Below, piece after piece: positions 1 through 7,873 of a stretch of DNA of 64,000 bases (position 1 is the first letter of the stretch; each line of letters begins with the position of its first letter). Origin of the DNA: Embleya hyalina (GTDB lineage: Bacteria > Actinomycetota > Actinomycetes > Streptomycetales > Streptomycetaceae); contig NZ_BIFH01000018.1 of assembly GCF_003967355.1 (NCBI RefSeq), positions 62,001 to 126,000 on the forward strand, written 5' to 3'. Made by a program: the position numbers and the translations under genes. The notes under the pieces are model-generated. The model did no database searches. It was not told where the DNA came from and saw only the letters and a list, made by a program, of their open reading frames with translations.

Positions 1-311
1 CGTCCGACGTACACGGTCTCGCCGGCCGCGTCGACCATGTGTCCCAGGCACAGATCCAGGCCGAAGCGGCGCAGGGCGCGCAGGCGCGTGGTCAGTCGGT
101 GGATCTCGATGTCGCGGTCCATCGCCCCCCGGCCCCGGCCGCCCGGCGACCTGCGCTCGGTGTCGAGCCGGTCGGACAACTCGGCGATCTGCTCGTCCAG
201 GCAGGTCGCGATGGCCGCGAAGTGCCGCTCGTCGTCGGCGATCAGCGCCGGGTCGGCCTTGGCGGCGAGGCGGTCGGGGAGGTCGAACGCGCTGGTGGTG
301 ACGGGGTTCAC
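1..311 (-). CDS. helR: HelR-type RNA polymerase recycling ATPase, N-terminal part (truncated by window edge)
   Basis: About 103 N-terminal residues, starting at a GTG with a GGAG ribosome site seven bases upstream. The protein begins VNPVTTSAFDLPDRL and continues with DRDIEIHRLTTRLRALRRF and LDLCLGHMVDAAGETVYVGR. This is the characteristic N-terminal coiled-coil and start of the catalytic region of actinomycete HelD/HelR proteins, UvrD-like helicase relatives that dislodge stalled or rifamycin-bound RNA polymerase. The ATPase domains lie outside the window. Identification rests on remembered family sequence. A rifamycin-element-like palindrome about 225 bp upstream agrees with the HelR subgroup rather than general HelD. 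Confidence 0.85.
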   Translation of the reverse strand, partial: MNPVTTSAFDLPDRLAAKADPALIADDERHFAAIATCLDEQIAELSDRLDTERRSPGGRGRGAMDRDIEIHRLTTRLRALRRFGLDLCLGHMVDAAGETVYVG

Positions 312-534
312 GGCATGGCTCCGATCCGGGGTCGCCGGGCGACCGTGGTGCGTGGCAGGTTGCGGCTCGACGGACGCGCGAGGTTCACGCGGATACCGAC
401 GAGCGATCCCGGCCGGGACATCGGCTCGACGTCCCCGCGCGACCCGAACGTCGACAACAACACACGCACTTCTCGACTCACCCATTTCCGCGGATTCCGG
501 CCGGGCTTCGGCTCAGGTCGATGATTCTGCGGTA

Positions 535-565
535 CACCGGGGGCCTTGCCGCAAGGCCCCCGGTG
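535..565. promoter_or_regulatory. Perfect 15-1-15 palindrome resembling the rifamycin-associated element (RAE)
   Basis: The left arm CACCGGGGGCCTTGC and the right arm GCAAGGCCCCCGGTG are exact reverse complements around a single C at 550. The core (GGGCCTTGC, one base, GCAAGGCCC) closely resembles the RAE, the inverted repeat found upstream of rifamycin-inactivating and helR-type genes in actinomycetes. The only downstream gene on the minus strand is helR. A one-base loop makes a terminator unlikely, so a DNA operator is favoured. Nothing else gene-like is seen between 312 and 627 apart from the hairpin at 585-615. Confidence 0.8.
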
Positions 566-584
566 CGCTATATGTTGGTTGTGG

Positions 585-615
585 CGAGGAGAGGGTTTCT
601 CCTCGTCGTTTTTTT
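585..615 (+). terminator. Hairpin followed by a T-run, oriented rightward
   Basis: Stem CGAGGAGA (585-592), loop GGGTT, stem TCTCCTCG (598-605), followed after TCG by seven Ts (609-615). This is a classical intrinsic terminator for a plus-strand transcript, yet the flanking genes both run on the minus strand. It would stop rightward transcription before it entered the exporter gene antisense. In the minus direction the hairpin has no U-tract but may still mark the end of the exporter message. Confidence 0.6.
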
Positions 616-627
616 GTCCGCGGCGTC

Positions 628-2109
628 TCAGCGGGTGTCCGCGCCCCGCCGGCCGCGCGCCGTCATCGCCCACGCGGCCGGCACCGCGGCGAGGAGCAGG
701 ACGCCGGCCGCGGTCAGGGCGTGTCGCGCGCCGACGGACGCGGATTGTCCGGACGCGTCGCCGGTCAGGTAGACGCCGCCGACGATCGCGACGCCGAGGG
801 TGCCGCCGAGTTGTTGCACGGCGTTGAGGAGGCCGGCCGCCGAGCCGGTCTCCTGCGGGGAGAGCCGGCGCAGGGCGGCGGTGAAGAACGGCGGGGTGAA
901 CAGGCCCACGCCGAGGCCGGCCACGGCCAGTGCGAAGGGCAGGCCGCGCGGATAGTCGCCGGCGGGCGCGGCACGGTAGGCGAGGACCGCGGCGACCAGG
1001 CCGACGGCGAGGGTGGCGATGCCGGCGTGCAGGACGCGCCCGCCGTAGCGGGGGACCAGGACGCCGCCGGCCGCCCAGGAGGCGACGGCCAGGCCGGCGG
1101 ACCACGGCAGGAGGGTGAGGCCGGCGGTGAGCGGACCCCGGTCCAGGCCCAGTTCCAGGTGCAGCACCACGGTGATCATCACCCCGTTCACGACCGCGAA
1201 GAACAGCGTGGAGGTGGCCAGTGCCGCGGGGAACGCACGACCGCGCAGCAGGGACGGCTCGACGAGCGGGGTGCGACCGGCGGCGGCCGTGCGGCGCTGG
1301 TGCACGACGAACCCGACCAGGACGAGCGCGCCGAGCGCGGCGGCGGCCCACGCGCCGGCACTCGGCGCACCGGTGCCGCCGGCGAGCGGGCAGACCGACA
1401 GCGCGGTGCCGATCGTGGCCAGTGCGGTGCCGGTCGGATCGAGGCGGGGACGCACGGGCGCGCGGTCCTCGCGCAGGCGCGGGGCGATCAGCAGTACGGC
1501 CGCGGCGAGCGGCAGGTTGACCACGAACACCGCGCGCCACGAGGTGCCGAACAGGTCGGCGTGGGTGAGCAGGCCGCCCGCCACCGGGCCGAGCACCGCG
1601 GACAGACCCATCACCGGGCCGATCGTGCCCAGCGCCCGGGGGAGTTCGTCGCCCTCGAACATGGCGCGGATCAGCCCGAACGTCTGCGGGACGATCAGCG
1701 CGGCGGCCACGCCCTGCGCCGCGCGCATGCCGATGAGCACGCCCACGTTCGGGGCGAGCGCGCAGGCCAGGGAGGTCGCGGCGAACGCGGTGACGCCGAC
1801 GCGGAAGACGCGGCGCCGGCCGGCGATGTCGCCGAGACGGGCGGCGGTGAGCAGGCCGAGGGCGAAGGTGAGCGTGTAGGCCGCGCCGTACCAGGGGATC
1901 GCGGCGGCGGGGCCGCCCAGGTCGGCGTGGATGACGGGGCCGGCGACCTGGACGATCGTGGCGTCGAGGAGGTTCATCGCCTCGGCCACGAGCAGCGCGA
2001 TCAGGGCGGTCCAACGCCACGGATACGCACCGAGGGCCGGCCGGCCGGTCGTGGTCGGGGCGGTGGCGATGGTGGGGTCGCCGCCGGGGGCGGTCGGGTG
2101 CTCGGACAT
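628..2109 (-). CDS. MFS drug-efflux transporter, DHA2 (14-TM) family
   Basis: 493 residues from an ATG preceded by AAGGAA. The first helix carries the DHA2-type segment LLDATIVQVAGPVI. The loop after TM2 has the motif-A-like GDIAGRRRVFRVG, and TM5 has the antiporter motif-C-like GPVMGLSAVLGPVAGG. About 14 hydrophobic segments follow, with a typical SAAGLLNAVQQLGGTLGVA stretch near the C-terminus. It probably exports a drug or metabolite using the proton gradient. It is divergent from the Lrp/AsnC regulator at 2281, which is the likely controller (inference). helR follows in the same direction after 316 bp. Confidence 0.85.
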   Translation of the reverse strand: MSEHPTAPGGDPTIATAPTTTGRPALGAYPWRWTALIALLVAEAMNLLDATIVQVAGPVIHADLGGPAAAIPWYGAAYTLTFALGLLTAARLGDIAGRRRVFRVGVTAFAATSLACALAPNVGVLIGMRAAQGVAAALIVPQTFGLIRAMFEGDELPRALGTIGPVMGLSAVLGPVAGGLLTHADLFGTSWRAVFVVNLPLAAAVLLIAPRLREDRAPVRPRLDPTGTALATIGTALSVCPLAGGTGAPSAGAWAAAALGALVLVGFVVHQRRTAAAGRTPLVEPSLLRGRAFPAALATSTLFFAVVNGVMITVVLHLELGLDRGPLTAGLTLLPWSAGLAVASWAAGGVLVPRYGGRVLHAGIATLAVGLVAAVLAYRAAPAGDYPRGLPFALAVAGLGVGLFTPPFFTAALRRLSPQETGSAAGLLNAVQQLGGTLGVAIVGGVYLTGDASGQSASVGARHALTAAGVLLLAAVPAAWAMTARGRRGADTR

Positions 2110-2267
2110 GGGTTCCTTGCGGGTGGTGTGGTGTCGGGTCGCGCGGGTCGCGCGGGCCGCCGGGTCGTCGTCGTCCGGGGCGCCGTGTGGGCACCACCCT
2201 TGCCGTGCTTCGGCTCGTGATTCCATCGACAGCCACTGGATCGTCGATCTCATCCATCCGGCTCGGC

Positions 2268-2281
2268 TATTTTGAGGATTG
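2268..2281 (+). promoter_or_regulatory. Probable leaderless promoter of the Lrp/AsnC gene
   Basis: TATTTT (2268-2273) lies seven bases before the GTG at 2281, the spacing of a -10 box to a leaderless start. The only purine-rich stretch (GAGGA) is too close to the GTG to act as a normal ribosome site. The divergent exporter promoter must share this 170-bp gap. No clear operator palindrome was recognised. Confidence 0.4.
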
Positions 2282-3255
2282 TGATCGAACCGGACGACCT
2301 CGATCGTGGCCTGATCCACGCCCTCCACACGGACGCACGCGCGCCGTTCACCCTCATCGCCGACGTCCTGGGCACGTCGACGCAGACCGTGGCCCGCCGC
2401 TACCGTCGCCTGCACGCCGAGGCCGGCCTGCGGGTGGTCGCCCTGCCGACCCCGCGCAGCACCCGCGCGCACCAGTGGTTCGTGCGGTTGACCGCCGCCA
2501 CCCGCACCGCCCACGACATCGCGGTCGCCCTGGCCCGCCGCGCCGACACCTCGTGGGTGCGGCTGACCTCCGGCGGTACCGAGATCGTCGCGATCATCCA
2601 CACCCCGCCCGGCGGCCCCGACGCCCATTCCCTCCTGCTGCGCGACATCCCGCGCACCGCGGGCATCACCGCCGTCTCGGCGCACTACCTGCTGCACACC
2701 TACCTGGGCGGGCCCACCCCGTGGCGCGGTCGACTCGGCGCGCTCACCCCCGAGCAGGAGGCCCGGCTGCGCGGCCGGGACATCCCGGCCGACCCGACGC
2801 ACGGCGAGCCGTACACGCTCACCGACGCCGACCTGCGCCTGGTGGCCGCATTGCGCGAGGACGGGCGGGCCGGCTACGCGGAACTGGCCGCCGCGACCGG
2901 CTCCACACCCGCCACCGTCACCCGTCGGCTGACCGAACTGCGGTCCCGCGGCGCGGTGTTCTTCGACATCGACATCGAACCGGCCGTACTCGGCGCCACC
3001 GTGTCCGCGCTGCTGTGGATGCAGGTCGCCCCCAGCCGCCTCGACGCGGTCGCCCACGCGCTGGCCCGCCACGACGAACTCGCCGTCGTGGCCGCCACCA
3101 CCGGTCCCACCAACCTGGTCGCACACGCCCTGTGCCGCGACGCGGAGGACCTGCACCGATACCTGATCCACCGGCTCGCCCTGGACGCCGTCACCCGGAT
3201 CGAGACCGCTCCGGTCCTGCGCACCTACAAGGCCGCCGCCACACTGCGCGCCTGA
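2281..3255 (+). CDS. Lrp/AsnC-family regulator with two tandem HTH/ligand units
   Basis: About 324 residues, twice the usual AsnC length. The first HTH is near residues 8-40 (LIHALHTDARAPFTLIADVLGTS) and a second near 185-225 (LVAALREDGRAGYAELAAATGS, then VTRRLTELRSRGAVFF). Each is followed by an effector/dimerisation-like region. Two-unit proteins of this kind are common in Streptomyces. An alternative TTG start at 2272 exists but has no ribosome site. It is divergent from the DHA2 exporter and so probably controls it. Confidence 0.85.
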   Translation: MIEPDDLDRGLIHALHTDARAPFTLIADVLGTSTQTVARRYRRLHAEAGLRVVALPTPRSTRAHQWFVRLTAATRTAHDIAVALARRADTSWVRLTSGGTEIVAIIHTPPGGPDAHSLLLRDIPRTAGITAVSAHYLLHTYLGGPTPWRGRLGALTPEQEARLRGRDIPADPTHGEPYTLTDADLRLVAALREDGRAGYAELAAATGSTPATVTRRLTELRSRGAVFFDIDIEPAVLGATVSALLWMQVAPSRLDAVAHALARHDELAVVAATTGPTNLVAHALCRDAEDLHRYLIHRLALDAVTRIETAPVLRTYKAAATLRA

Positions 3256-3397
3256 CCCGGTGATCCCCCCACCTCCTCTCACCGACCGGGATCCGGACCG
3301 CGTGCGCGCGTGTCGGTGACCGTCAGTAGGTTCGTATCCGTACCCGCCGATCGTTTCGGACTCGGTGTGGAATCCCCCTCGGTGCAAAGGAGATGGT

Positions 3398-3904
3398 GTG
3401 TTGTCGGCATGGGAGGAGTCGAGCGTGGCCCGGGTGTTGCCACCCGCTCGGCCACGCAAACTCGCCAAGGTGCCGTTCGTCGAACTGGCCGACGGGCGCC
3501 TGCAGGGTGTGGTGTCCAGCGGTTCGGACATCGGGCGGGTCTATGTGTCCTCGGTCGCCGCCGGGGACTTCGCGTTCACATGCAGTACCAACAACAACCG
3601 CCCCTGCGGCGGCGCGCACGGAGGTTTCTGCAAGCACATCGAAGCCCTGATCGGCGAGGCCGTGCTGCAATACGGCGCCGAACGGGTCGCCCGCTACCTG
3701 CGGGTCGAGCTCGCGAACGGGCGATCCGAGGCGTGGGACATCACCAGGACCATGGGTGCGTCTCGCCCGCCGCAGGGGGACAAGACGGCCGCCGCGCCCG
3801 TGTTCAGCAGGTTCCTGCGCCATCTGGCCTACCTCGAACTCGTCCCCACCACCACGCCGCTGCCGGAGATGCAGTGGTTCCCGCCGACGAGGGCGGTGGC
3901 CTGA
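3398..3904 (+). CDS. SWIM-like zinc-finger protein heading the MoxR/VWA operon
   Basis: 168 residues. The GTG at 3398 was chosen because AAAGGAG lies five bases upstream; a longer frame starts at 3365. The recognisable element is a Cys-x7-Cys-x7-Cys-x-His cluster (C62, C70, C78, H80, within TCSTNNNRPC and GGFCKH), resembling a SWIM zinc finger (CxC...CxH) with wider first spacing. SWIM domains bind nucleic acid or protein. The TGATG junction with the next gene implies translational coupling, so it is likely a partner of the MoxR-VWA machinery. Confidence 0.7.
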   Translation: MLSAWEESSVARVLPPARPRKLAKVPFVELADGRLQGVVSSGSDIGRVYVSSVAAGDFAFTCSTNNNRPCGGAHGGFCKHIEALIGEAVLQYGAERVARYLRVELANGRSEAWDITRTMGASRPPQGDKTAAAPVFSRFLRHLAYLELVPTTTPLPEMQWFPPTRAVA

Positions 3905-5295
3905 TGCGCGCCGACCTGCTCGTCGAACCCGTCGCCGGACTCGACGAAGTCCTGGCCGTGGTGGACGCCTTCGACCGCACCCTCGTCGGCGGCCTGCTGC
4001 GCCCCCACCCCACCCAGGCCGGCGCCCTGGCCGAACTGGCCGCCGCCGTCGCCGGTACACCCCTGGCCGGCCGCGTCGCGGAGGCGGCCGAGAAGGCGGC
4101 GGCCGGCACCGCGAGCGAGGACCACCTCGTGGCCCTCGCCGCCGCCCGTACCGCACTCCTGGGCGCCGCCCACGACGCGCTCGTGACCCGCGCCGACGAG
4201 GCGACCGGTCGCGACCGCGGCGAGGAAGCGCAAGCGGTCCCGGCGGGGCAGGGGGAGCAGGCCGCGAATCTGCAGGCGGCCGCCCGCACCTGGCTCGCCG
4301 ATGTGGCCCGCGCCGGCTGGCAGGGCATCGACCACGACCTGATCGCCGACTCCGCGCCGGTCGTCTTCGCGATGTTGCCCGACCCGACGCTGCGCCGCCT
4401 CGCGACGCTGCTCGACGGGTTCTCCGCCGAACTCGCCGCGTCCTGCCCGGGGGCGACCCTGGAGCGCTTTCCGCTGCGCCGCTGGGCCGACCTGTGGGCG
4501 CGCGCCCTGCTGCTGACCCGGCCGCGGGTCGACGCGGGACCGGCCGTCGGCACGGCCACCGGGCGACTGCTGCCGCTGGGCGTCGACGTCCAAGAGCACG
4601 CGACCGCCGCACAGGCCCAGGTACACGCCGTCTTCGAGCCCGCCGACGGGAGCCCGCCGCGCCTGGTCCGGGCGAGCGTGTCGGTGTCCAAGCCGGACAC
4701 GGTCGTCGGCGTCGGCGTCTGGCAACTCCTGCGCCCCCACCTGTCGTTGCTCGCCGCCGCCGGCGAGGGCCGGGCGATGGACCTGACCGACATGCCGATC
4801 ACCGCCGAGGGGGACCTGATCTGGGACGACGCACACGCGCGCACCGGCAGGCCCGCCGACGCCTTCGCCACCGCCCGGGTCGCGCTGCCCACCGCCGTCG
4901 CGGCACCGACCACGCCGCTGGACCGGCACCCGACGCGGATCGCGATCCCGGTGTTCCTGGAGGGGTACGCCGCGGCCGAGGACGGAGCGACGGCGTTGGT
5001 CCTCGCCGGACACCACATCCCCGTCGACGTGGACCGTATACCGACCGCCGGCCCGCTCACGCCCGAGGCGGTCGCGACCTCGACCGCGTGCATCGGCCTG
5101 CTGCGCTGGGACGCCGGGGCGTTCCGGATCCAGCCGCTCGCCGTGGAGACCACGGTCAAGAAGAAGACCGTCGCGCTGCACGCCGGCGCCTGGGCCGGCG
5201 GCACCACCGACAAACTCGGCGTCAAGGCCGAGAAGGCCGCCACCGAAGCCGTCGCCGTGCTGCGCGAGCGGGCCGGAAAGCTGCTGCGGAAATGA
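3904..5295 (+). CDS. Uncharacterised protein of the MoxR/VWA/DUF5682 operon
   Basis: 463 residues, Ala-rich, with no signal peptide or membrane segment. The N-terminal half (about 1-190) looks alpha-helical. The C-terminal half contains repeated beta-type stretches and ends in a Lys-rich region (VKKKTVALHAGAW). No domain was recognised. It is sandwiched by overlaps: the SWIM-like gene ends at its ATG, and its own TGA overlaps the next ATG (ATGA). That fixes it as a core member of the operon, plausibly a structural or adaptor subunit (inference). Confidence 0.75.
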   Translation: MRADLLVEPVAGLDEVLAVVDAFDRTLVGGLLRPHPTQAGALAELAAAVAGTPLAGRVAEAAEKAAAGTASEDHLVALAAARTALLGAAHDALVTRADEATGRDRGEEAQAVPAGQGEQAANLQAAARTWLADVARAGWQGIDHDLIADSAPVVFAMLPDPTLRRLATLLDGFSAELAASCPGATLERFPLRRWADLWARALLLTRPRVDAGPAVGTATGRLLPLGVDVQEHATAAQAQVHAVFEPADGSPPRLVRASVSVSKPDTVVGVGVWQLLRPHLSLLAAAGEGRAMDLTDMPITAEGDLIWDDAHARTGRPADAFATARVALPTAVAAPTTPLDRHPTRIAIPVFLEGYAAAEDGATALVLAGHHIPVDVDRIPTAGPLTPEAVATSTACIGLLRWDAGAFRIQPLAVETTVKKKTVALHAGAWAGGTTDKLGVKAEKAATEAVAVLRERAGKLLRK

Positions 5296-6749
5296 CCGAT
5301 CCCACCACCGACGGCACCGATCCCACGACCGAGGACACCGAACCGGCCGCCCACACCGCGGCGTCGACCGACGACCCGAACGAGAACCGCCGGCAGGTGC
5401 TGTACTGGCGACTGCTCGCCCGACTGTTCGACCCCGAGGAGCAGGCCGCCCTGGAATCGGCCTCCGTGGCCGTCGTCGAGGACATCGGCCTGCCCGCCGA
5501 ACTGCTCGACCCGCGCGCGTCGGTCGACTCGATCGTGCAGCGACACCCGGACCTGGCCGCCGAGTTCGACGGCCTGATGGTGCCCGCGGCGGACGAGGAC
5601 GGCCGCGATCGGGCCGCCGAGGTGCGCCGAGCGGCGATGGTGTCCAAGGTGCTGCTCAACGTACTCGCCACCGGCTCCGGCACGGTCAGCGCCGGGCAGT
5701 TGGCCGGCTGGCAGTCCGACGCCGGCTGGCTGGAGCGGGCCCTGGGCTGCAAGCCGGGGCAGTTGCGGGGCGGACGCGGGGGCGGCGGTGCGGGCACGGG
5801 CGTCTCCCCGACCGGCACCGGCGGCGCCGGAGGCACGCCCGACCTCGGCACCCTGATCCCCGAGATCGGCCCCGAACTCGCGGCCATCGAGGCCGACCTG
5901 GTCAAGCGTATGCAGTTGCGCGAGGTCCTCGCCGACCCGGCGCTCGCCGCTCGGCTGACCCCCAGCATGTCCCTGATCGAGCAGTTGCTCCGGGACAAGG
6001 ACAACCTCTCCGGCGTCGCCCTGGCCAACGCCAAGGCGTTGATCCGCCGCTTCGTCGACGAGGTCGCCGAAGTCCTGCGCACCCAGGTGGCCAAGGCATC
6101 GGTCGGCACCCTCGACCGGTCGATCCCGCCCAAGCGGGTGTACCGCAACCTGGACCTCGACCGCACCATCTGGAAGAACCTCACCAACTGGAGTCCGGAG
6201 GAGGAACGGCTCTACGTCGACCGCCTCTTCTACCGCCACACCGTCCGCAAGACCACACCCTCGCGGCTGATCGTGGTCGTCGACCAGTCCGGCTCGATGG
6301 TCGACTCGATGGTGAACTGCACCATCCTGGCCTCCATCTTCGCCGGGTTGCCGAAGGTGGACGTGCACCTGATCGCCTACGACACCCAGGCGCTCGACCT
6401 CACGCCGTGGGTGCACGACCCCTTCGAGACGCTGCTGCGCACCAACCTCGGCGGCGGCACCGACGGCACGGTCGCGATGGCGCTGGCCCAACCCAAGATC
6501 GCCGAACCGCGCAACACGGTCGTGGTGTGGATCTCCGACTTCTACGAATGGCACACCGACCCTCTCTTCGAGAGCATGGCCGCCATTCATCGCTCGGGGG
6601 CCAAGTTCATTCCCGTGGGCTCGGTGACCAGCTCCGGCCGGGCCAGTGTCAACCCCTGGTTCCGGGAGCGGTTCAAGGACCTCGGCACGCCGGTGCTCTC
6701 CGGCCACATCCGCAAGCTCGTGCACGAACTCAAGACGTTCCTCGGTTAG
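5292..6749 (+). CDS. VWA (von Willebrand A) domain protein paired with MoxR ATPase
   Basis: 485 residues from the ATGA overlap at 5292. An acidic, Thr/Asp-rich N-terminus and a helical region precede a Gly-rich linker (about 160-182). The VWA domain begins near residue 324 with RLIVVV and the MIDAS motif DQSGS (331-335). A Thr in GGGTDG and an Asp in WISDFYEW are the likely second and third metal ligands. VWA proteins act with MoxR AAA ATPases as chaperone-like or metal-insertase machines. The MoxR gene follows 11 bp later. Confidence 0.9.
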   Translation: MTDPTTDGTDPTTEDTEPAAHTAASTDDPNENRRQVLYWRLLARLFDPEEQAALESASVAVVEDIGLPAELLDPRASVDSIVQRHPDLAAEFDGLMVPAADEDGRDRAAEVRRAAMVSKVLLNVLATGSGTVSAGQLAGWQSDAGWLERALGCKPGQLRGGRGGGGAGTGVSPTGTGGAGGTPDLGTLIPEIGPELAAIEADLVKRMQLREVLADPALAARLTPSMSLIEQLLRDKDNLSGVALANAKALIRRFVDEVAEVLRTQVAKASVGTLDRSIPPKRVYRNLDLDRTIWKNLTNWSPEEERLYVDRLFYRHTVRKTTPSRLIVVVDQSGSMVDSMVNCTILASIFAGLPKVDVHLIAYDTQALDLTPWVHDPFETLLRTNLGGGTDGTVAMALAQPKIAEPRNTVVVWISDFYEWHTDPLFESMAAIHRSGAKFIPVGSVTSSGRASVNPWFRERFKDLGTPVLSGHIRKLVHELKTFLG

Positions 6750-6760
6750 AAAGGCCTCTC

Positions 6761-7873
6761 ATGTCCGACCTGTTGCGCGCCCCCGCCGAACTCAAGTACG
6801 CCGAGGAACTGGACTGGCTGGAGTCGATCGACACCGGTCCCAAGCCCTTCACCTGGCGGCTGTCCCCGAAGATGATCCGTCTGTTCGTGCTCGGCTCCGA
6901 GCGCTCCGACGGCCTCGACCGCGAGATCGCGCAGAAGTGGTTCGGCGACCGCAGCATCGTCGAGCGCGCCATCGTCACCCTCGCCTCCGACCGGGGCCTG
7001 CTGTTGATCGGCGACCCCGGCACCGGCAAGAGCTGGCTGGCCGAGCTCCTCGCCGCCGCGATCTGCCGCGACTCCACCCTGGTCGTCCAGGGCACCGCCG
7101 GCACCACCGAGGACCACATCAAGTATTCGTGGAACGTGTCCATGGTGATCGCCAAGGGCCAGTCCCGCGAATCGATGATCCCCTCGCCGATCATGACCGC
7201 GATGGAGGCCGGTGCCATCGGCCGCTTCGAGGAACTAACCCGCTCCACCAGCGACGTCCAGGACGCGCTCATCTCCATCCTGTCCGAGAAGTACGTCTCG
7301 GTGCCCGAACTCGACGACGACGCCATCGTCTTCGCCAAGCCGGGCTTCTCGATCATCGCCACCGCCAACAGCCGCGACCGGGGCGTCAACGACCTGTCGT
7401 CCGCGCTCAAGCGCCGCTTCAACTTCGTCCGCATCCCGGTGGTGACGAACAAGAAGAGCGAGGCGGAGATCGTGCGCTTCCGCACCGAGGAACTGCTGCG
7501 CCGACACGAGATCGAACTGGAAGTGCCGCCGAACCTGCTGGACGTGCTCCTCCAGAGCTTCGCCGACCTGCGCGCCGCCGCGGCCGCGGCCCGCAGCGAC
7601 GACGAGAAACTGGAATCGTCGCTGTCCACCGCCGAGCAGATCGGCGTGCTCGAAGACGCCATCCTGCACAGCAACTTCTTCGGCGAGCGGGCGTTGACCG
7701 CACACACCCTCGCCGCCTCGCTGGTCGGCTCGCTGGCCCGCCGCGAGCCGGAGGACCTGGCCATCATCAACAAGTACCTGCACGGTGTGGTCGAGCCGCG
7801 CGGCAAGGAGGAGGGCGGCGCGTGGCCGGAGTTCCTGGAGGGCGGCCGCTCGGCGATCGCCGGCCTGTCGTGA
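6761..7873 (+). CDS. MoxR-family AAA+ ATPase
   Basis: 370 residues with an AGAAAGG ribosome site. Walker A is GDPGTGKS (84-91). The Walker B position is the atypical GRFEE (154-158), which keeps the catalytic acid. Sensor 1 lies in ATANSRD (200-206), and a probable arginine finger in SALKRRF (214-220). MoxR ATPases remodel or activate partner proteins together with VWA subunits. The last codons overlap the next gene (GTGA), so VWA, ATPase and DUF5682 are made together. Confidence 0.92.
   Translation: MSDLLRAPAELKYAEELDWLESIDTGPKPFTWRLSPKMIRLFVLGSERSDGLDREIAQKWFGDRSIVERAIVTLASDRGLLLIGDPGTGKSWLAELLAAAICRDSTLVVQGTAGTTEDHIKYSWNVSMVIAKGQSRESMIPSPIMTAMEAGAIGRFEELTRSTSDVQDALISILSEKYVSVPELDDDAIVFAKPGFSIIATANSRDRGVNDLSSALKRRFNFVRIPVVTNKKSEAEIVRFRTEELLRRHEIELEVPPNLLDVLLQSFADLRAAAAAARSDDEKLESSLSTAEQIGVLEDAILHSNFFGERALTAHTLAASLVGSLARREPEDLAIINKYLHGVVEPRGKEEGGAWPEFLEGGRSAIAGLS

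Noticed and set aside
535..565. The perfect palindrome as a transcription terminator of the exporter gene
   Set aside because: The loop would be a single base, which cannot close a stable RNA hairpin tip well. Its core matches the rifamycin-associated element instead.
37..2220. A 727-codon plus-strand frame
   Set aside because: It is the shadow of the exporter and helR genes in GC-rich DNA. The translation is Arg/Gly/Ala-rich with no domain, while the minus frame gives a clear MFS protein.
2272..3255. TTG at 2272 as the start of the Lrp/AsnC gene
   Set aside because: There is no ribosome site, and the TTG overlaps the probable -10 box TATTTT. The GTG at 2281 fits a leaderless start better.
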